Below the pieces are notes generated by a model that was not told where the DNA came from, did no database searches, and saw only the letters and a program-made list of their open reading frames with translations. DNA of 64,000 nt from Chalciporus piperatus (taxonomy: Eukaryota > Basidiomycota > Agaricomycetes > Boletales > Boletaceae). Position numbers and translations under genes: made by a program. Position 1 is the first letter of the stretch. Each line of letters starts with the position of its first letter. The stretch is from positions 1-64,000 of the forward strand of contig JBBPTG010000052.1 in assembly GCA_038093975.1 (NCBI GenBank). Direction: 5' to 3'. Below, in pieces: positions 41,192-54,068 of this stretch.

Positions 41192-44100
41192 ATGTCACGA
41201 CTTCAGCCCAGCACCTCTTCCGAGTCTCCAAAGAGCGCATCGGACCAGCCAGGCGATCTCTCCGAACAGCCTTCATCGTCCACCCATCCTAGAGTATCTG
41301 AAGGTTCGGAAGGCTATCCTTCCTGGCTTCCTAAACGACCCCCACCGCCGGATCCAGGCTCCACAATCCATTCCTCCAATGGACTGCACACACCTGGACT
41401 GACTCCAGTCGAGCATTTCGCGATTGGTCGCAAGCCAACCCCCCGTTCTGTTCGCGTCGTCAGTCTTCAGGATGCCACCCAAGCTGGTCGGGATCGTCAC
41501 GAGTCCATTGAACATGGTCGGTTCAACAACCCACTACGTCCTCGGGTTTGGTCCCGCGCAACGACTGCCGGACTGAGTCCGACAATGGTATCCGCTGCTG
41601 TCAACGCGCAAGACCGCGTGCTTCGTCCCAAGTTCCGTTCAAACGGTCTTCATCCTGAGCTCCTGCGAAACCCATCTCTCTTAATCAGACTCTACTTTTT
41701 CTTGTTTCCGTTTTTCACTTTTTACCACATCCCTCTACAAACATTTTTTGACTTCAATGCTGTATTTATACTTCTGCAGTACGTGCCTCGTCTTCTGCTC
41801 CCCGTTGCGTGCTGACCGTGAGATGTAGAGTCGCAAAGTACCCCAATCCGACAGCACCTGGCGTGTCGGGATCTGGAAAGAATTGGGCACTTGGTGCGGC
41901 GGCTTACATAGCCTGTTGGCTTGCTTGGATCGCTATGGTGTTTGTGCTGTACGAACTTGTCTACTCCTTCTATCGTCGGTGGCGTGTTAGTAAGTAGCCC
42001 CCATTGCTATTTTCTGTGGCAGCGTATTGAACTCGTCCTAGAGCGACCGCACATGGTTCCGCTCTACCTGTCGTCATCTGCTTTCAGCTTAACTGCCATG
42101 ACTTCCTACACGAACTTTTGCTTCATGCAGTACATCCGATACTCTGCCTTCCTCGGGGAAAACGGCGGCCTCCGTGACGGTCTGGCCGAGACGTTCTGGT
42201 TTTATTCACAGAACTTGCCTACCGTCGCGCTTCTCTTACCTCGAGCAGGTCTCTGCGTCGCTTTGCTCTTGTCATTCTCATCCCCGAATCCCGAGTATGT
42301 TGGTTTGGTCGAAGCTGGCTTCAGTGGTCGAGACACGACGTTCTTCGGCGCGTCAAATGGCACGTTGACGGATTACGCTCGTGGCGTTCTTTTCGCCAAT
42401 GCTGCTTGGACAGCTTGGCGCGCGATCATCCTCTTCATCAGCTGGTAAGTTATGTTCGTCTGTCATTCTGGTTGTACCCGGCTTACCTACGGTACTTCAA
42501 GGATCGGCTTGTGGGTCCTGAGCGGCCAGGGCTGCGCAGGAATCTGTGGACCCCGTTACCGATGGGAGGAAGAAGAGCACGAGAAGACGATGTCCATTTA
42601 CAGCACTGGTAGCGACACGGATGCTCTGCCCTGGAGTTGGAGAACATCCACGCGTTTACGCATTCAAGAAGCGTTCGACTTTTGTCTTACGGTGAAGCCG
42701 CCATCGAGATGGAGCACAAACATGGCCAAGAAGGGAGAAACAGACGGCAAACAGCTGCCGGGAGTACCGACGACGCCGACCTTTGAAGTCGAACAGGTCT
42801 TAGCTGCCGTTGGTTTGCCTTCTGTCCCTACTCCTGCACGGAGGGCAGTGCTCTCGGATGTGTTCGCTCATCCCCTTATGAGCGACGAAGCGAGGACGGG
42901 CCCTTCTTCCCCGCCTGAATTGTCGGCCATTATTCCCAAGGTGGTCATGCGATCCTCGAAAGACAGGGAGGTGGCCGGTCCTTCTGCGCCGCTGACCAAG
43001 TTGCCGTATCCGTTCGCTGGGTATGGTGCTCAGGTGTCATCCAAAGATCAGATCCCCTTCCCGCCTTCGCCTGGTTCACGGAAGGAAAAGCGTCGATCCC
43101 CAGCCTCGAGCAACTCCGGCGGTCAACGATTTGGAGAACCCAAGCAGACCGAGGAAGAAGTCAAGGTAGAAGCTGAAGAGGAAGAAGAAGAAGTGGAGGA
43201 AGTGGAAGTGGAAGAAGTGGAAGATAGTAGTGAAGCTCAGCCGCGCACTTCTGGATCGATGTCCAGCCTCGGCCAGCCCATCATGTCTCGCTACCCCTTC
43301 CAATTCCGTCGTCCTCACACGCGCGGGGCATCTACATCGTCGAGTGGGATGACCCACTCTCCACCTCTGTCGGACACCTCCCCGCGCTCTGGCCAGTCGA
43401 GATCTACGCAGTCGACTGGGAACCGCGAGACCTCATCGGAATCGCCGATGTCGCATGGCATGAGTTCTGTCTTGTCCAGTCCGGCATCTGGCTATGGTAG
43501 CCCAATTCCTATGCCTCCTCGTCACCCTCACCCTGGTCGAGGACGCGCTCGTGCTGGGACAGTTCCCGCATTCCCGTCATCGCCATCACCGGTCAATATC
43601 CCAGGACATATTCCTATGAGAGTTCGAACGGACAGCGAGAACACCGATCATATGGCGGGTGGTTACGAATCGTTCTTGAGCGAGGAACAGGAGGAGGAGG
43701 AAGAAGAAGAAGAGGGAGAGGAAGACGACGCGGAAGAACCTCAGATGATGGAACAACCCGTACCAGAAGGTCCACACGAGGCTGCCGAGGGCGAAGACAG
43801 CGTTGGTCTATTGGGCGTTGCGCCGCGCAGCCCCCGATCGTCCAACGTGAGTAGCAGGCGTCGACGTGGACGTCACAGCTCGCAGTCCGGCTCGCACTCG
43901 CGGTCGAACTCGGGGTCTGGGTCCCCGAGATCCAGGGCTGGGTCAATGGTCCGTTCGCGCACACAGTCGCTCATTCAGAGCCTCGGAAATGCGTCAAAGG
44001 CGTCGCTTGAACTCGTACAATCGATTCGTTCACGAGCGAATTCGTCGATGGCTAGACTCGAGGAGGATATGGATATGGTGTCTACGTCTGATTCCCGCTC

Positions 44101-44479
44101 ACGTTCGGGCAGCGCGTCGCCTAGCAGCCATGAGAACTATACGTTTGGACAGCCCATGCATTTACCGACGCGACCGACATCGGCCCCGCGCCTACGTGCA
44201 AGTGCCTCGAACCCCTCCGTGTCTGCGCCGTCGGAGGTGACCACGTCCAGATTTACTGCTCGACTGGGATCACGGGAAGCGAGCGCCGAAAGAGCAGGGA
44301 TCGCTATTCCTGCCAGGAGCGATGGAAGTCGACCAGACATCAGTACGGCAGCACAGTCGTTCATCACGGCTCCAGCGACCATTGGGGGAACGTCTGACTC
44401 GAGTGATCCTGTTCCCGCAAGCTGGGCCGATGCGAGCCATATGGTCGACAGGCCGGGCACGATGTGGCGGCCTGCGTGA
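41192..44479 (+). CDS. Large multipass membrane protein of unknown function (1042 aa)
   Basis: Four exons: 41192-41778, 41829-41989, 42042-42444, 42502-44479 (3129 nt, phases agree). Residues 1-160 are a Pro/Ser-rich, presumably cytosolic, head. About five hydrophobic helices follow, starting LYFFLFPFFTFYHIPLQTFF, then ALGAAAYIACWLAWIAMVFV, VALLLPRAGLCVALLLSF and WRAIILFISWIGLWVLSG. Introns fall within or next to the helices. The remaining ~650 residues form a long hydrophilic tail rich in Ser/Pro. It has two acidic runs (around 43150-43220 and 43690-43730) and many possible phosphorylation sites. No enzymatic motif was recognised. It looks like a conserved fungal membrane protein; function unknown. 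Confidence 0.8.
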
Positions 44480-45743
44480 AGGACACCCATCTCTGCCCTC
44501 TCTTCCGCTACGTCATGACTTTCTCTTACTCCGATCTTGGATTCCTCTTGAATACTAGCACTACTGACCGGAATCGGAATCGGAATATGTTGCGCCCTTT
44601 TGCCCGCGTTGCATCATGCTAATCTTATCACACCATTCATCCACCCACCCATTCTTCTCGCCTGCGTGGCACATTTACTTGACGCATTTCTTTTCTGACC
44701 CTGTCTTGTCGCTTCATCCATTGTTGTCGTAGTTTACTTACCCCGAGCCCACACTTTTTGCATGTTTCCACCGTACTTGATGTTCTGTCCACTGCGATAA
44801 TCACATTCCTAGTCCTTGAGAATGATTTGCGACCGTTGACTAGGACCGAGCGCTCATCGATCATGTGAGAAGTTGACATTGCGAGATCGTAGACGTACTA
44901 CTAGTACTTACAAGTTGTCTAGTCTCTCCCAACTAGTATATACAATGCACTACCTTTTCACTGCCATGATACTCCTTTGTCACGACCACCATGGAAGGCA
45001 CTCAGCTGAACTCGAAAAGGACTCGGTATCGACATCTAAAGCTAGCGGAAAAGGACGAAAAGGACGCCATACGAACAGCACATCTATCTGAAGACTTTCG
45101 CGCACGAGTTCAAGCGCTGATCTTTGATTTGTGTTCTTTAGTATTGACTTCAGTGGCCCATCATCGCCGCGGCCAACGATCAACCAACGTCACGCGGTTC
45201 TCGATCATCATCATCATCAGAGTTGGGACCTGCAAACGATGTTGGTGCAAACCCTGTCCCTTCGGGTCTAGGATGGACAAAATGCGTCAAACATATGGCA
45301 GTTAGCAGTCCATCAACCCAATGCATGGCCGGCGAGTACTCGGCAGAGTATGTACTCCGAGTCGCCAAAGCCAACCTACTATCATAATATCTACATACGA
45401 GGAACAAAGGATGGCGCGCGCGATCCTCGAAAGGTAAGTATCAAATGATGTCGAACACTTGTCAAACAGCTGACTGCCGGTCGCTGACCGCTAGACGGTC
45501 TTCTGATTATCGATTGTGGAGCCCTGTGGAGCCGCCACCGTGCAGGTCTTACCATCAAATAGGTGGTGAACGTTCATCCTGTGCGTTTTGCGTTTCTATC
45601 CTGCTGTTCTTCTCGTTGCTAGTCGTGTGCGCAGAGCAACCCTTTCTTTCTTCCATGTCTGGCGTAGGTAATAACCCAGGTTCCCCACCGTATGCCCTTG
45701 TAATATTCCAAGCACGGCCCCGTTGTTAATACACCGCAAACAG

Positions 45744-46562
45744 CCTGCTTTCGACAACTACCTCGACTTCCAAGCCCTCTACTACGACAAAGCCTCCCCA
45801 CACTCAGTCATCGTATGTACTTTGTGGCTGTTCTCACTCGCGCTCCATTTTAATGGCAGCAGTAGTGAATCTTCGGCATCCGCTTCGACTCGTGCCCACG
45901 CTTCAGCGTATGTTACTTGCCCTGTCCTCTCGAATGAAATTGTCAATGATCTCACTTGTGCCCCACCGTTACCAACAACAACAGAAGTTCTACCTTGCCA
46001 GCTCCATCCCCGTCTCCGTCCCCAACATCTAAGGCACAAGACATCGGAGCTATCACGGGCGGCGTAATAGGGGGGGTGGTCCTCCTTGTGCTCACGGCCG
46101 TGTTTATTTTCTGCTATAGAAAATATAAGAGACGCAAAGTCAGCCATCCCTCGCCTGCGGCATTAGACATGCTGGAGCCATTTACTTCACCCCTCCCTCC
46201 AACGGACATGGTTTCGCAATCGCCCGGGATCGAGCGATCGATCCATCGGACCTCTACCATCTTCACACCGGTACGCTCATTAATTAGCTTCCCAGTTTCT
46301 CATAAGACTGATCTCGATTCGACTTGGTTTGCAGGCCAACTCAAACAGCGGACCACCGGGCCGTACCTCTCCAAGGTCTCCTTCCCCCGCCCCGTCCCCA
46401 CCACTCAGTGATGGTCCCAGTACCAATCTCCTAAAGGAGGTTGGATTATTGAGGACGGAAGTGGCTCAGCTTCGCCAGCTACATACTACTAATCAGAGTC
46501 GGGAGTCTGTCGACTGGCGGTCTATCGCCCCTCCTGAATACTCTGAGGCTCCCTGCAGTTAG
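45744..46562 (+). CDS. Ser/Thr-rich single-pass membrane protein, array copy A (3' exons)
   Basis: Exons recognised: 45744-45812, 45860-45907, 45985-46270, 46335-46562, all in phase. They encode a Ser/Thr stalk (LLSTTTSTSKPSTTTKPPHT...), then DIGAITGGVIGGVVLLVLTA-VFIFCY, a transmembrane helix followed by RKYKRRKV. The cytosolic tail has ERSIHRTSTIFTP, a Pro/Ser stretch, and a helix LLKEVGLLRTEVAQLRQLH before the end at PPEYSEAPCS. This is the layout of fungal cell-surface sensors or anchored wall proteins. The extracellular N-terminus must lie upstream (about 45200-45700). It contains coding-like pieces (GLLIIDCGALWS, VVCAEQPFLSSMSG) that I could not join with certainty, and the start codon is not known. 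Confidence 0.7.
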
Positions 46563-47129
46563 TGGACTTGACGACGTGTGATAGTATATAAATATCGACG
46601 ACGAAAGCGCTGTGCTCAACAGGTTTTTCCTGGACCCGAAAGTGGTCCAGGTCTCACTTTCAAAATTGTGCGTCCACTGATGGGATGTCGGTCCGGATTA
46701 CCGTCTTTGTCAGCGACGAAACCCCTTTTTCAAAGCTTGTATTCTGTTGCTCCACAGCTCTCCTCTCCCTCCATTCTCACTGTTTGCTCCGTATCCTGAC
46801 CGTCAATCGTGATTTTGTCTGTGTGATCTGACATAGGTACTACCACTGACTGCGTTCAGCATCATAGTAATTACAGTAATTACTTGGATGATTCCAGCCT
46901 GCCAGAGACCTGGTGAACAATAAAATGTAAATGTGACAAAATTTAGATGGCCCCCATGGCCCCATTCATTGTTACAGTTGCAACGAGGGCATGTTGAACT
47001 GCGAGTCTGGCGGCGGGTCCAGGGTTGCCCGGAGGGCCGTTGAATCTCCATGATGCTGCACTAAATGCAGCAACTCAGACTTGATTTGGAACTGAATATT
47101 ACGTATCTTTATGTAAGCCACCTTATCAA

Positions 47130-47317
47130 CAGCTTTTGAAACACTGGCGGCCTGTGGGTTTTGTCCACGACGATGAGTGGGTACAAAGTATGCTTCTGTC
47201 TCGGGCTCGCAATTCTTCGGTTTTCATGCGTACAGTGATTAAATTCACGCTCAATGGACAGTATCGGCAGTCGCCCTTCAAGAGCACATCATGTCTGGCG
47301 ACGAAGGTGGTGAGATA
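47130..47317 (+). pseudogene. 5' fragment of the WD40-TPR gene (relic)
   Basis: Matches 51300-51495: agcttttgaaa.actggcgg, then cctgtgggtt, ttcttcggttttca, cgtacagtgatt and tctggcgacgaag. It breaks off inside the first WD repeat, where the next array unit begins (47327). This shows that the original duplicated unit was membrane-protein gene plus WD40 gene, and that the WD40 part was lost from the first unit. Confidence 0.75.
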
Positions 47318-48199
47318 CTTCACCAACTTCTCTTACTCCGATCTTGGATTCCTCTTGAATACTAGCACTACTGACCGGAATCGGAATATGTTGTGCCCTT
47401 TTGCCCCTTGCCCCGCATCGCATCATGCTAATCTTATCACACCGTTCATCCACCCATCCATTCTTCTCGCCTGCGTGTTGCTTCATCCATTGTTGTCGTA
47501 GTTTACTTGCCCCGAGTCCACACCTTTTGCATGTTTCCACCGTACTTGATGTTCTGTCCGCTACGATAATCACATTCCTAGTCCTTGAGAATGATTCGCG
47601 ACCGTTGACTGAGCGCTGATCTTTGATATGTGTTCTTTAGGATTGACTTCAGCGGCCCATCATCACTGCGGCCAACGATCAACCAGCGTCACACGGGTGG
47701 TTCTCGATCATCATCAGAGTTGGGACCTGCCCCTTCGGGTCTAGGGATTGACAACACGCGCCAAACATGCAGTTAGCAGTCGGTCAACCCAATGCATGGC
47801 CGGCGAGTCCTCGGCAGAGTATATACTCGTCAAAGCCAGCGTATCATAATATCTACGTACGCGGAACAAAGGATGGCGTGCGCAATCCTCGAAAGGTAAG
47901 TATCAAATGATTTCGAACAGCTGACCGCCGGCCGCTGACTGCTAGACGGTCTTCTGATTATCGATTGTGGGTCCTTGTGGGTCCACCAGGTCTTACCTTC
48001 AAATAGGTAGTGAACGTTCATCCTGTGCGTTTTGCGTTTCTCACCCATACTGCTGCTGCTTGCTGCTGTTCTTCTCGTTGCTAGTCGTGTGCGCAGAACA
48101 ACATTTTCTTTCTTTCATGTCTGGCAGAAACCCTGGTCCCCCACCGTATGCCCTTGTAATATTTCAAGCACGGCCCCGTTGTTAATATACCACAAACAG

Positions 48200-49060
48200 C
48201 CTGTCTTCGACAACTACCTCGACTTCCACGACCTCTACTTCGACAACTAGCACTTCTTCGACAACTAGCACTTCGTCGACAACTCCCCACACTTCATCGT
48301 ATGTGCTTTGTGGCTGTCATTTGCGCTCCATTTTAATGCGAGCAGTAGTGTCTCTTCGACATCCGCTTTGACGAGTGCCCTCGCTTCAGCGTATGTCTCT
48401 TGTCCTGTCCTCTCGAATGAAATTGTCAATGTTCTCACTTGTGCCCCATCGTTACCAACAACAGAAGTTCTACCTCCCCAGCCCCATCCTCGTCACCGGT
48501 GCCAACACCGGGAATTCTAAACGCACCCCCGCCACATGACACCGGAGCTATCATAGGCGGCGTAATAGGGGGGGTTTCCCTCCTTGTGCTCTCGGCCATG
48601 TTTATTTTCTGCTATAGAAGATATAAGAGACGCAAAGTCGGCCATCCCTCGCCTGCTGGATTAGACATGCTGGAGCCATTTACTTCACCCCTCGCTCCAA
48701 CGAACATGGTTTCGCAATCGCCCGGGATCGAGCGATCGATCGATCGGACCTCTACCATCTTCACACCGGTACGCTCATTAATTAGCTTCCCAGCTTCCCA
48801 TAAGACTGATCTCGATTGGACTCGGTTTGTAGGCCGACTCGAACAGCGGGCCATTGGGTGGTACCTCTGCGAGCTCTCCTTCCCCCGCCCCGTCCCCACC
48901 ACTCAGTGATGGTCCCAATACAAGTCTCCTGAAGGAGGTTGGATTATTGAGGAAGGAAGTGGCTCAGCTTCGTCAGCTACATACTACTAATCAGAGCCGG
49001 GAGTCTGTCGACTGGCGGTCTTACGCCCCTCCTCAATATTCTGAGGCTCCCCGCAGGTAG
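48200..49060 (+). CDS. Ser/Thr-rich single-pass membrane protein, array copy B (3' exons)
   Basis: Exons: 48200-48298, 48343-48390, 48465-48768, 48833-49060, in phase. The stalk is longer than in copy A because a Ser/Thr codon block (acttcttcgacaactagc) is repeated. The membrane helix is AIIGGVIGGVSLLVLSAMFI followed by FCYRRYKRRKVGHPSP. The tail is almost identical to copy A up to LLKEVGLLRKEVAQLRQLHT, ending PPQYSEAPRR. The N-terminal exons are unresolved, as in copy A. Translating the 5' stretch in another frame hits a stop in this copy, which supports the Ser/Thr frame chosen. Confidence 0.7.
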
Positions 49061-50088
49061 TAGACTTCGCGTCACAGTATTTGTATATCGACGACGAAAG
49101 CCTGTGTTCAACAGGTTTTCTCCATTGATTCCCATGATGCTGCAAAAATGCAGCAACTCGGACTTTGATTTGGACTTGATTTGGACTTGACTTGGACTAT
49201 ATATTACGTATCTTTATGTAAGTCACAGCGTACAGCACACTATTATTGTGACCGTGACGTATACTTGCCCCGAGCCCCCACTTTTTGTATGTTTCCACCG
49301 TACTCGATGTTCTATCCACTGCGATAATCACATTCCTGGTCCTTGAGAATGATTCGCGACCGTTGACTGATCTTTGACATGCGTTATTGAGGTGTAACTT
49401 CAGTGTCCCATCGTCGCCGCGGCCAACGATGGCAGAGTCACTGTGAGTCAACCAGCGTCACACGACCAGTTTTCGATCATCATCAGAAGAGTTGGGACCT
49501 ACAAACGAGATTGGTGCACACTGCAAACTCTTTCCCTTCGGGTCTAGACAACATGCGTCAAACACGCTGTAACATTAACAGTCCGTCAACCTAATGCATG
49601 GCTGGCGAGTACTCGTCAAAGGTGTGTTTAGCTATTATCGCCAGCGTATATCTACGCGGAGCAAAGGATGGCGCGCACAATCCTCGAAAGGTCAAGTCTG
49701 TTCCGTGCTATCAAGTTTGTCCACTGGCAGGTATTAAATAATTTCGAACTACTGACTGCTGGCTGCCCTTTCGATTATTGAGTGTGGGTCCCTGTGGGGC
49801 CGCCATGCAGTCTTACCTTCAAATAGGTGGTGAACGTTCATCCTGTATGTTTTGCGTTTCTCACCCATCGTGTTGCTGACTAGTGTTGTTGTTTCTGTTC
49901 TTCTCGTTGCCAGTCGTGTGTGCAGAGCAGCCTTTTCCCTCTTCCATGTCTTCCAGTCACTCGCTATCGCATTTAGGGCGCCAAGCGGGCTTTCCTCCAA
50001 TAAACCCGGGCGTAAATGTCACTGAATCAGAGTACACCCTTGTTCCATTTTCTAAGGGATAGTGCTTTCGTTAATATAACACAAACAG

Positions 50089-50978
50089 CCCGCCTTTGAC
50101 AACAGTGACTACCTCGAGTTCCTCGACGTCAACGTCGACGTATGTCCTTTGTCTTGTCCTGTCAAATTATTTCTGTTCTCAATATGTGTTCATCGTTCGT
50201 ACGAATAGCACCACTTCGACAACTTCGTATGTGCTCTGTGGCTGTTCTCGTTTGTGCTCCATGTTAATGGCAGCAGTAGTGCCTCTTCGACATCCGCTTC
50301 GACGAGTGCCCTCATTTCAGCGTATGTCTCTTGTCCTGTCCTGTTGAGCGAAATCCTCAATGTTCTCACTTGTACCCACCGTTACCAACAACAAAAGTTC
50401 TACCTCCCCAGCCCCATCCTCGTCACCGGTCCCAACACCATCTCCACCACTAGACACCCGAGCTATCATAGGCAGCGTAATAGGAGGGGTTGCCCTCCTT
50501 GTGCTCATGGCCATGTTTATTTTCTGCTATAGAAAATATAAGGGACGCAAAGCTGACCGTCCCTCCTCTGCGGGATTAGACATGCTGGAGCCATTTAATT
50601 CACCCCTCGCTCCACCGGACATGGTGTCGCTATCGCCCGGGATCGAGCGATCGATCCATCGGACCTCTACCATCCTCACACCGGTACGCTCATTAATTAG
50701 CTTCCCAGCTTCCCATAAGATTGATCTCGATTGGACTTGATTTGTAGGCCGATTCGAACAGCGGACCACTGGGCGGTACCTCTGCGAGCTCTCCCTCCCC
50801 CGCCCCGTCCCCACCACTCAGTGATGGTCCCAGCACAAGTCTCCTAAAGGAAGTTGGATTATTGAGGAAGGAACTGGCTCAGTTTCGCCAGCAAACTACT
50901 AATCAGAGTCAGGACTCGGAGTTTGTCGATTGTCGGTCTATCGCCCCTCCTGAATACTCTGAGGCTCCCCGCAGATAG
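50089..50978 (+). CDS. Ser/Thr-rich single-pass membrane protein, array copy C (3' exons)
   Basis: Exons: 50089-50139, 50209-50226, 50274-50321, 50398-50683, 50748-50978, in phase. One extra 18-nt stalk exon (TTSTTS) is present compared with copies A and B. The acceptor before the membrane exon has changed from acaacag to acaaaag, shifting the junction by one codon but keeping the frame. The membrane helix is IGSVIGGVALLVLMAMFIFC, then YRKYKGRKADRPSS. The tail ends LLRKELAQFRQQTTNQSQ...EAPR. It is the most diverged copy. The exon further upstream (VCAEQPFPSSMSSSHSLSHL...) remains open here. Confidence 0.65.
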
Positions 50979-51411
50979 TAGACTTGGCGATGCGTCATAG
51001 TATTTATATATGGACGACGAAAACGCTGTGCTCAACTAGTTTTCTAGTCCAGTGATTCGCATGATGCTACGAATGTGTAGGACTTTGGACCATATGTTAC
51101 GTGTTTTCATGCCACAGAGTACGGTACACAACTCCTGAAATGGAACATTTTTGCGCCAGAGTTTCGTAAAGTCCGAACTTGCGAATTCAAGCTTCAACTT
51201 CAAGTTGAACTTCAAGCTACTAGTAGCCTCTCCAGCCTGTCGTCGGGTTCCTTGGGCTTCACTGATTCGTGCTGATAGCCCTGCGGGAACAAATACTCCA
51301 CAGCTTTTGAAAAACTGGCGGCCTGTGGGTTCTGTCCACAACGACCAGTGCGTACAAAGTATCATCTAGGATGTTCTTCGGGCTCACAATTCTTCGGTTT
51401 TCACGCGTACA

Positions 51412-53541
51412 GTGATTGAAATTCGCGCTCCAAAGACAGTATTGACAGTCGCCTTTACAACGAATGGGGAGCATATCGTGTCTGGCGACGAAGCTGGTGA
51501 GATCCATCGATGGATGATCAGAGATGGGACGCAGCAGGGATCTTCAATGAAAGCAGCCGGCGTCGTCAATGCTATTGCTGTTTCGATGGACGATCGGTGG
51601 ATTGTGAGTGGAGACAGGGGGAAAAGAGTCATTGTCTGGAACGCGGTGACTCACGAAAGAGCCACCGAGTTCACAGAACACACAGATTCGGTATGGGGGG
51701 TCGATATCTCGAGAGATTCTACGAGAGTCGTCTCTGTTTCAGGTACTTCAGACCCCGCAGCCCGGATATTCGACCGCGCATCCGGTCGATCACTGCTTTC
51801 GCCGATGATACACCCCCTTGGCGTTATCGGAGTCAAGTTCTCCCCGGACGGAAAAAGGCTTGCGACTGCGATAGTTGACCAGGGCTCTGTTCGTGTCTAC
51901 AATGCCAATACCGGCGAAATTTTTACCGAAATCCCCATCAATGCCCCTGTGGTGTCCCAGACCACTCCCCTTGCTTGGTCCCCTTGTGGACAACGACTCT
52001 TTTCGCTGTCTCCAGGCAGAGTCACGTCTCTCAATCTATCCACGTCTTCGCGTTCCGAATGGTTGATTCACAGTAAGGATTCCCGTGCATCCGTCGTTAC
52101 AAATGGCAAGTTCGTTGCATGCTCTGCCGGCACATCGGTCTCGTTTTGGGATCCAATTTTGCGCACTGGTATCGACATTATTCGCCCTGTCCAACATACC
52201 ACACAGATCAATTGCATCGCCCTATCAGCCAATGAAAGGTATCTTGCATGCGGGTATGGCGGCATGATTGCAATCCACAATCTCAAGGATATACTTCCAC
52301 CGTGTTATTTCAGCAATTTCGTAGGTGCAACTCCACTTGTGCTGGAATCGCTGATGTTCATTACGCCAATCTCATTCTGCGCGCCTCTCACCTGCTTACT
52401 GATAAGACTCCACTCATGCAAGTGAGTGACGAGGTGCTCGAACAATGGACCCAAGCCAACCTGGAGAATACTCAAACGATACTATCCGGAGACATCACAC
52501 ACTCTTCAGATCCTAACCACCATGCACTCGCGAATAGGTCTCTTGTACGAGTACATTTGAACCATTTAAGGCTCGCAATTGGAGATGCCACGCAAGTGAG
52601 TCAATCTTTCGCTCAATTTCATTCGCCTGTTCCTTATCGTGCATCCCAAGTCCCTCCAGCTTCGACCATCCCCTATTGGCCATATCGCAATGGCACTTGC
52701 TCTACTACGCCAGGGCGATCGAGACAGCGCAGAGTTGAGATTTCAGTTGGTCTTTCACGATTGCGAGCCCAGCGACAACAAGCTGTTACTGCTCCTCCAA
52801 GTCCGTGACTTCGACATCACTTTGCATGTTTTCAGACTAACCAATGCTCCACTTAGGCGATCGTTATGTTCGAATGCGGAAAACAAGATACCGCAATCCA
52901 GCGTGTAGAATATCTCTTAGCAGGGACGGGAGATGACTCTACGTATCCTCACAATCGGGTATGTCTCTTGTATACTCGGCCTTTGATGGATGTAGAAACT
53001 GAGATTTTCGCAGGTGCTAGGAGCTATGCACATGAAGAGAGGAGAGTATGGACCTGCAATATCTGCCTTCGACCGTGCCAAGCAATTTTCTCCGCTGCAT
53101 GGGAGATCACCTCCCCTTGTAACGATTTCTCTCGTGGGTCTTCCTGTATTCGTACCCGGTGAACAATACCTAACCATTCAGAAAACAGATATTCGGGTGG
53201 ACATTCGAGGAGCTGGACGTCACTGCGCGAAAACATCTATATGAAATCACTTATACCAAGGGGCGTACAATCGAAGCTGCAGGGATCCTTCAGAGCATCA
53301 TCCAGTCCTCTGTGAGCAGGCCAACTGCTGACTGGATTGTAGGTATGTTGCAGTTCAGCCACTGGCAGGTTAGTTCGTGCTTGGTAACGCCCCCTCATTA
53401 GATTTCCACCAAATACGTGCTGCGGAAGCCCCGAACTCTGGAACTTTGGAGGATCGAGCTACAGCACCTCAGAAGACAGAGGATCTGCTCCATGATAGCC
53501 TTGACTGCATACGAGTAAAAAGAACCACCGCCATGGAATGA
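51412..53541 (+). CDS. WD40 beta-propeller plus TPR-like protein (about 587 aa, 5' exon unresolved)
   Basis: Exons: to 52320, 52407-52595, 52651-52800, 52857-52958, 53014-53133, 53189-53342, 53402-53541, all in phase from 51412. The first recognised exon follows an acceptor (cgcgtacag) at 51409-51411; the start codon lies in an earlier exon I could not fix. WD-type blades are seen in VAFTTNGEHIVSGDEAGEIH, DRWIVSGDRGKRVIVWNAVT, GVDISRDSTRVVSVSG and GVKFSPDGKRLATAIVD. They are followed by helical TPR-like repeats (ALANRSLVRVHLNHLRLAIG, HIAMALALLRQGDRDSAELR, MHMKRGEYGPAISAFDRAKQ). It is likely a scaffold protein, partner unknown. It lies just after the membrane-protein array, with which it was once co-duplicated. 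Confidence 0.75.
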
Positions 53542-53764
53542 GAGACAATATCAAGGTCGACGACGAAGGAGTAATGAGATATATCCTCCAAGGTACTGGC
53601 ATGATGATCACATCTGGCCAAACCGTTTCTGAATACAGAGAGCAGTACATGCCAGCCTACTCTACGAAATAGAACTGTAAATTTACCATAAACATCTTGA
53701 CGCCTTGTGGTGTTACGAGCCATATGTTTGCGTAAGCCACGGTTTTTGCGCGTGCGGCTCATCA

Positions 53765-53955
53765 GAGCTCCAGCCCTTCGATTGGCGGTCTATCGCCCCT
53801 CCTGAATACTCTGAGGCTCCCCAGATAGTAGGCTTGGCGACGCGTCATAGTATTTATATATGGACGACGAAAGTACTGCTCAACAGGTTTTCTAGTCCAT
53901 TGATTTTCATGATGCTACGAAAATGTAGTAATTTGGACCATATATTGCTCGGCGA
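53765..53955 (+). pseudogene. Relic of the last exon of an array membrane-protein gene
   Basis: Matches the 3' end of copy C (50930-51090). It keeps ttggcggtctatcgcccctc, gaatactctgaggctcccc and then the same 3' flank down to ggaccatat. No other exon is present. It sits between the two convergent WD40-TPR genes, so the duplicated block extended this far before partial loss. Confidence 0.75.
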
Positions 53956-54068
53956 ATTATGCATGGGAAGAATTTTGATGAGTGGAGTGTCTTTCGGGGT
54001 CGAGGTATAACACCTCAGAAGACCAAGGATTTGCATCATGATGTTTCTCGATGGTCGATGCTTCGCCA

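Larger units (their letters stand above)
44525..51090. repeat. Tandem segmental array of about three units (2.8, 1.9 and 1.8 kb)
   Basis: Shared blocks recur in order. 'ctccgatcttggattcctct' is at ~44530 and ~47335. 'ggtccttgagaatgattcgc'-like sequence is at ~44810, 47580 and 49340. 'tcccatcatcgccgcggcc'-like sequence is at ~45160, 47655 and 49405. 'gtgaacgttcatcctgtgcg'-like sequence is at ~45565, 48010 and 49828. Each unit carries one single-pass membrane protein gene. The first unit also ends with a 5' fragment of the WD40-TPR gene that follows the last unit. The left boundary lies in the 3' flank of the gene ending at 44479. Confidence 0.85.

Noticed and set aside
43076..43964. Minus-strand Phe/Leu-rich frames resembling membrane proteins
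   Set aside because: They are antisense to the acidic Glu/Asp runs of the membrane protein tail, where GAA/GAG repeats read as TTC/CTC.
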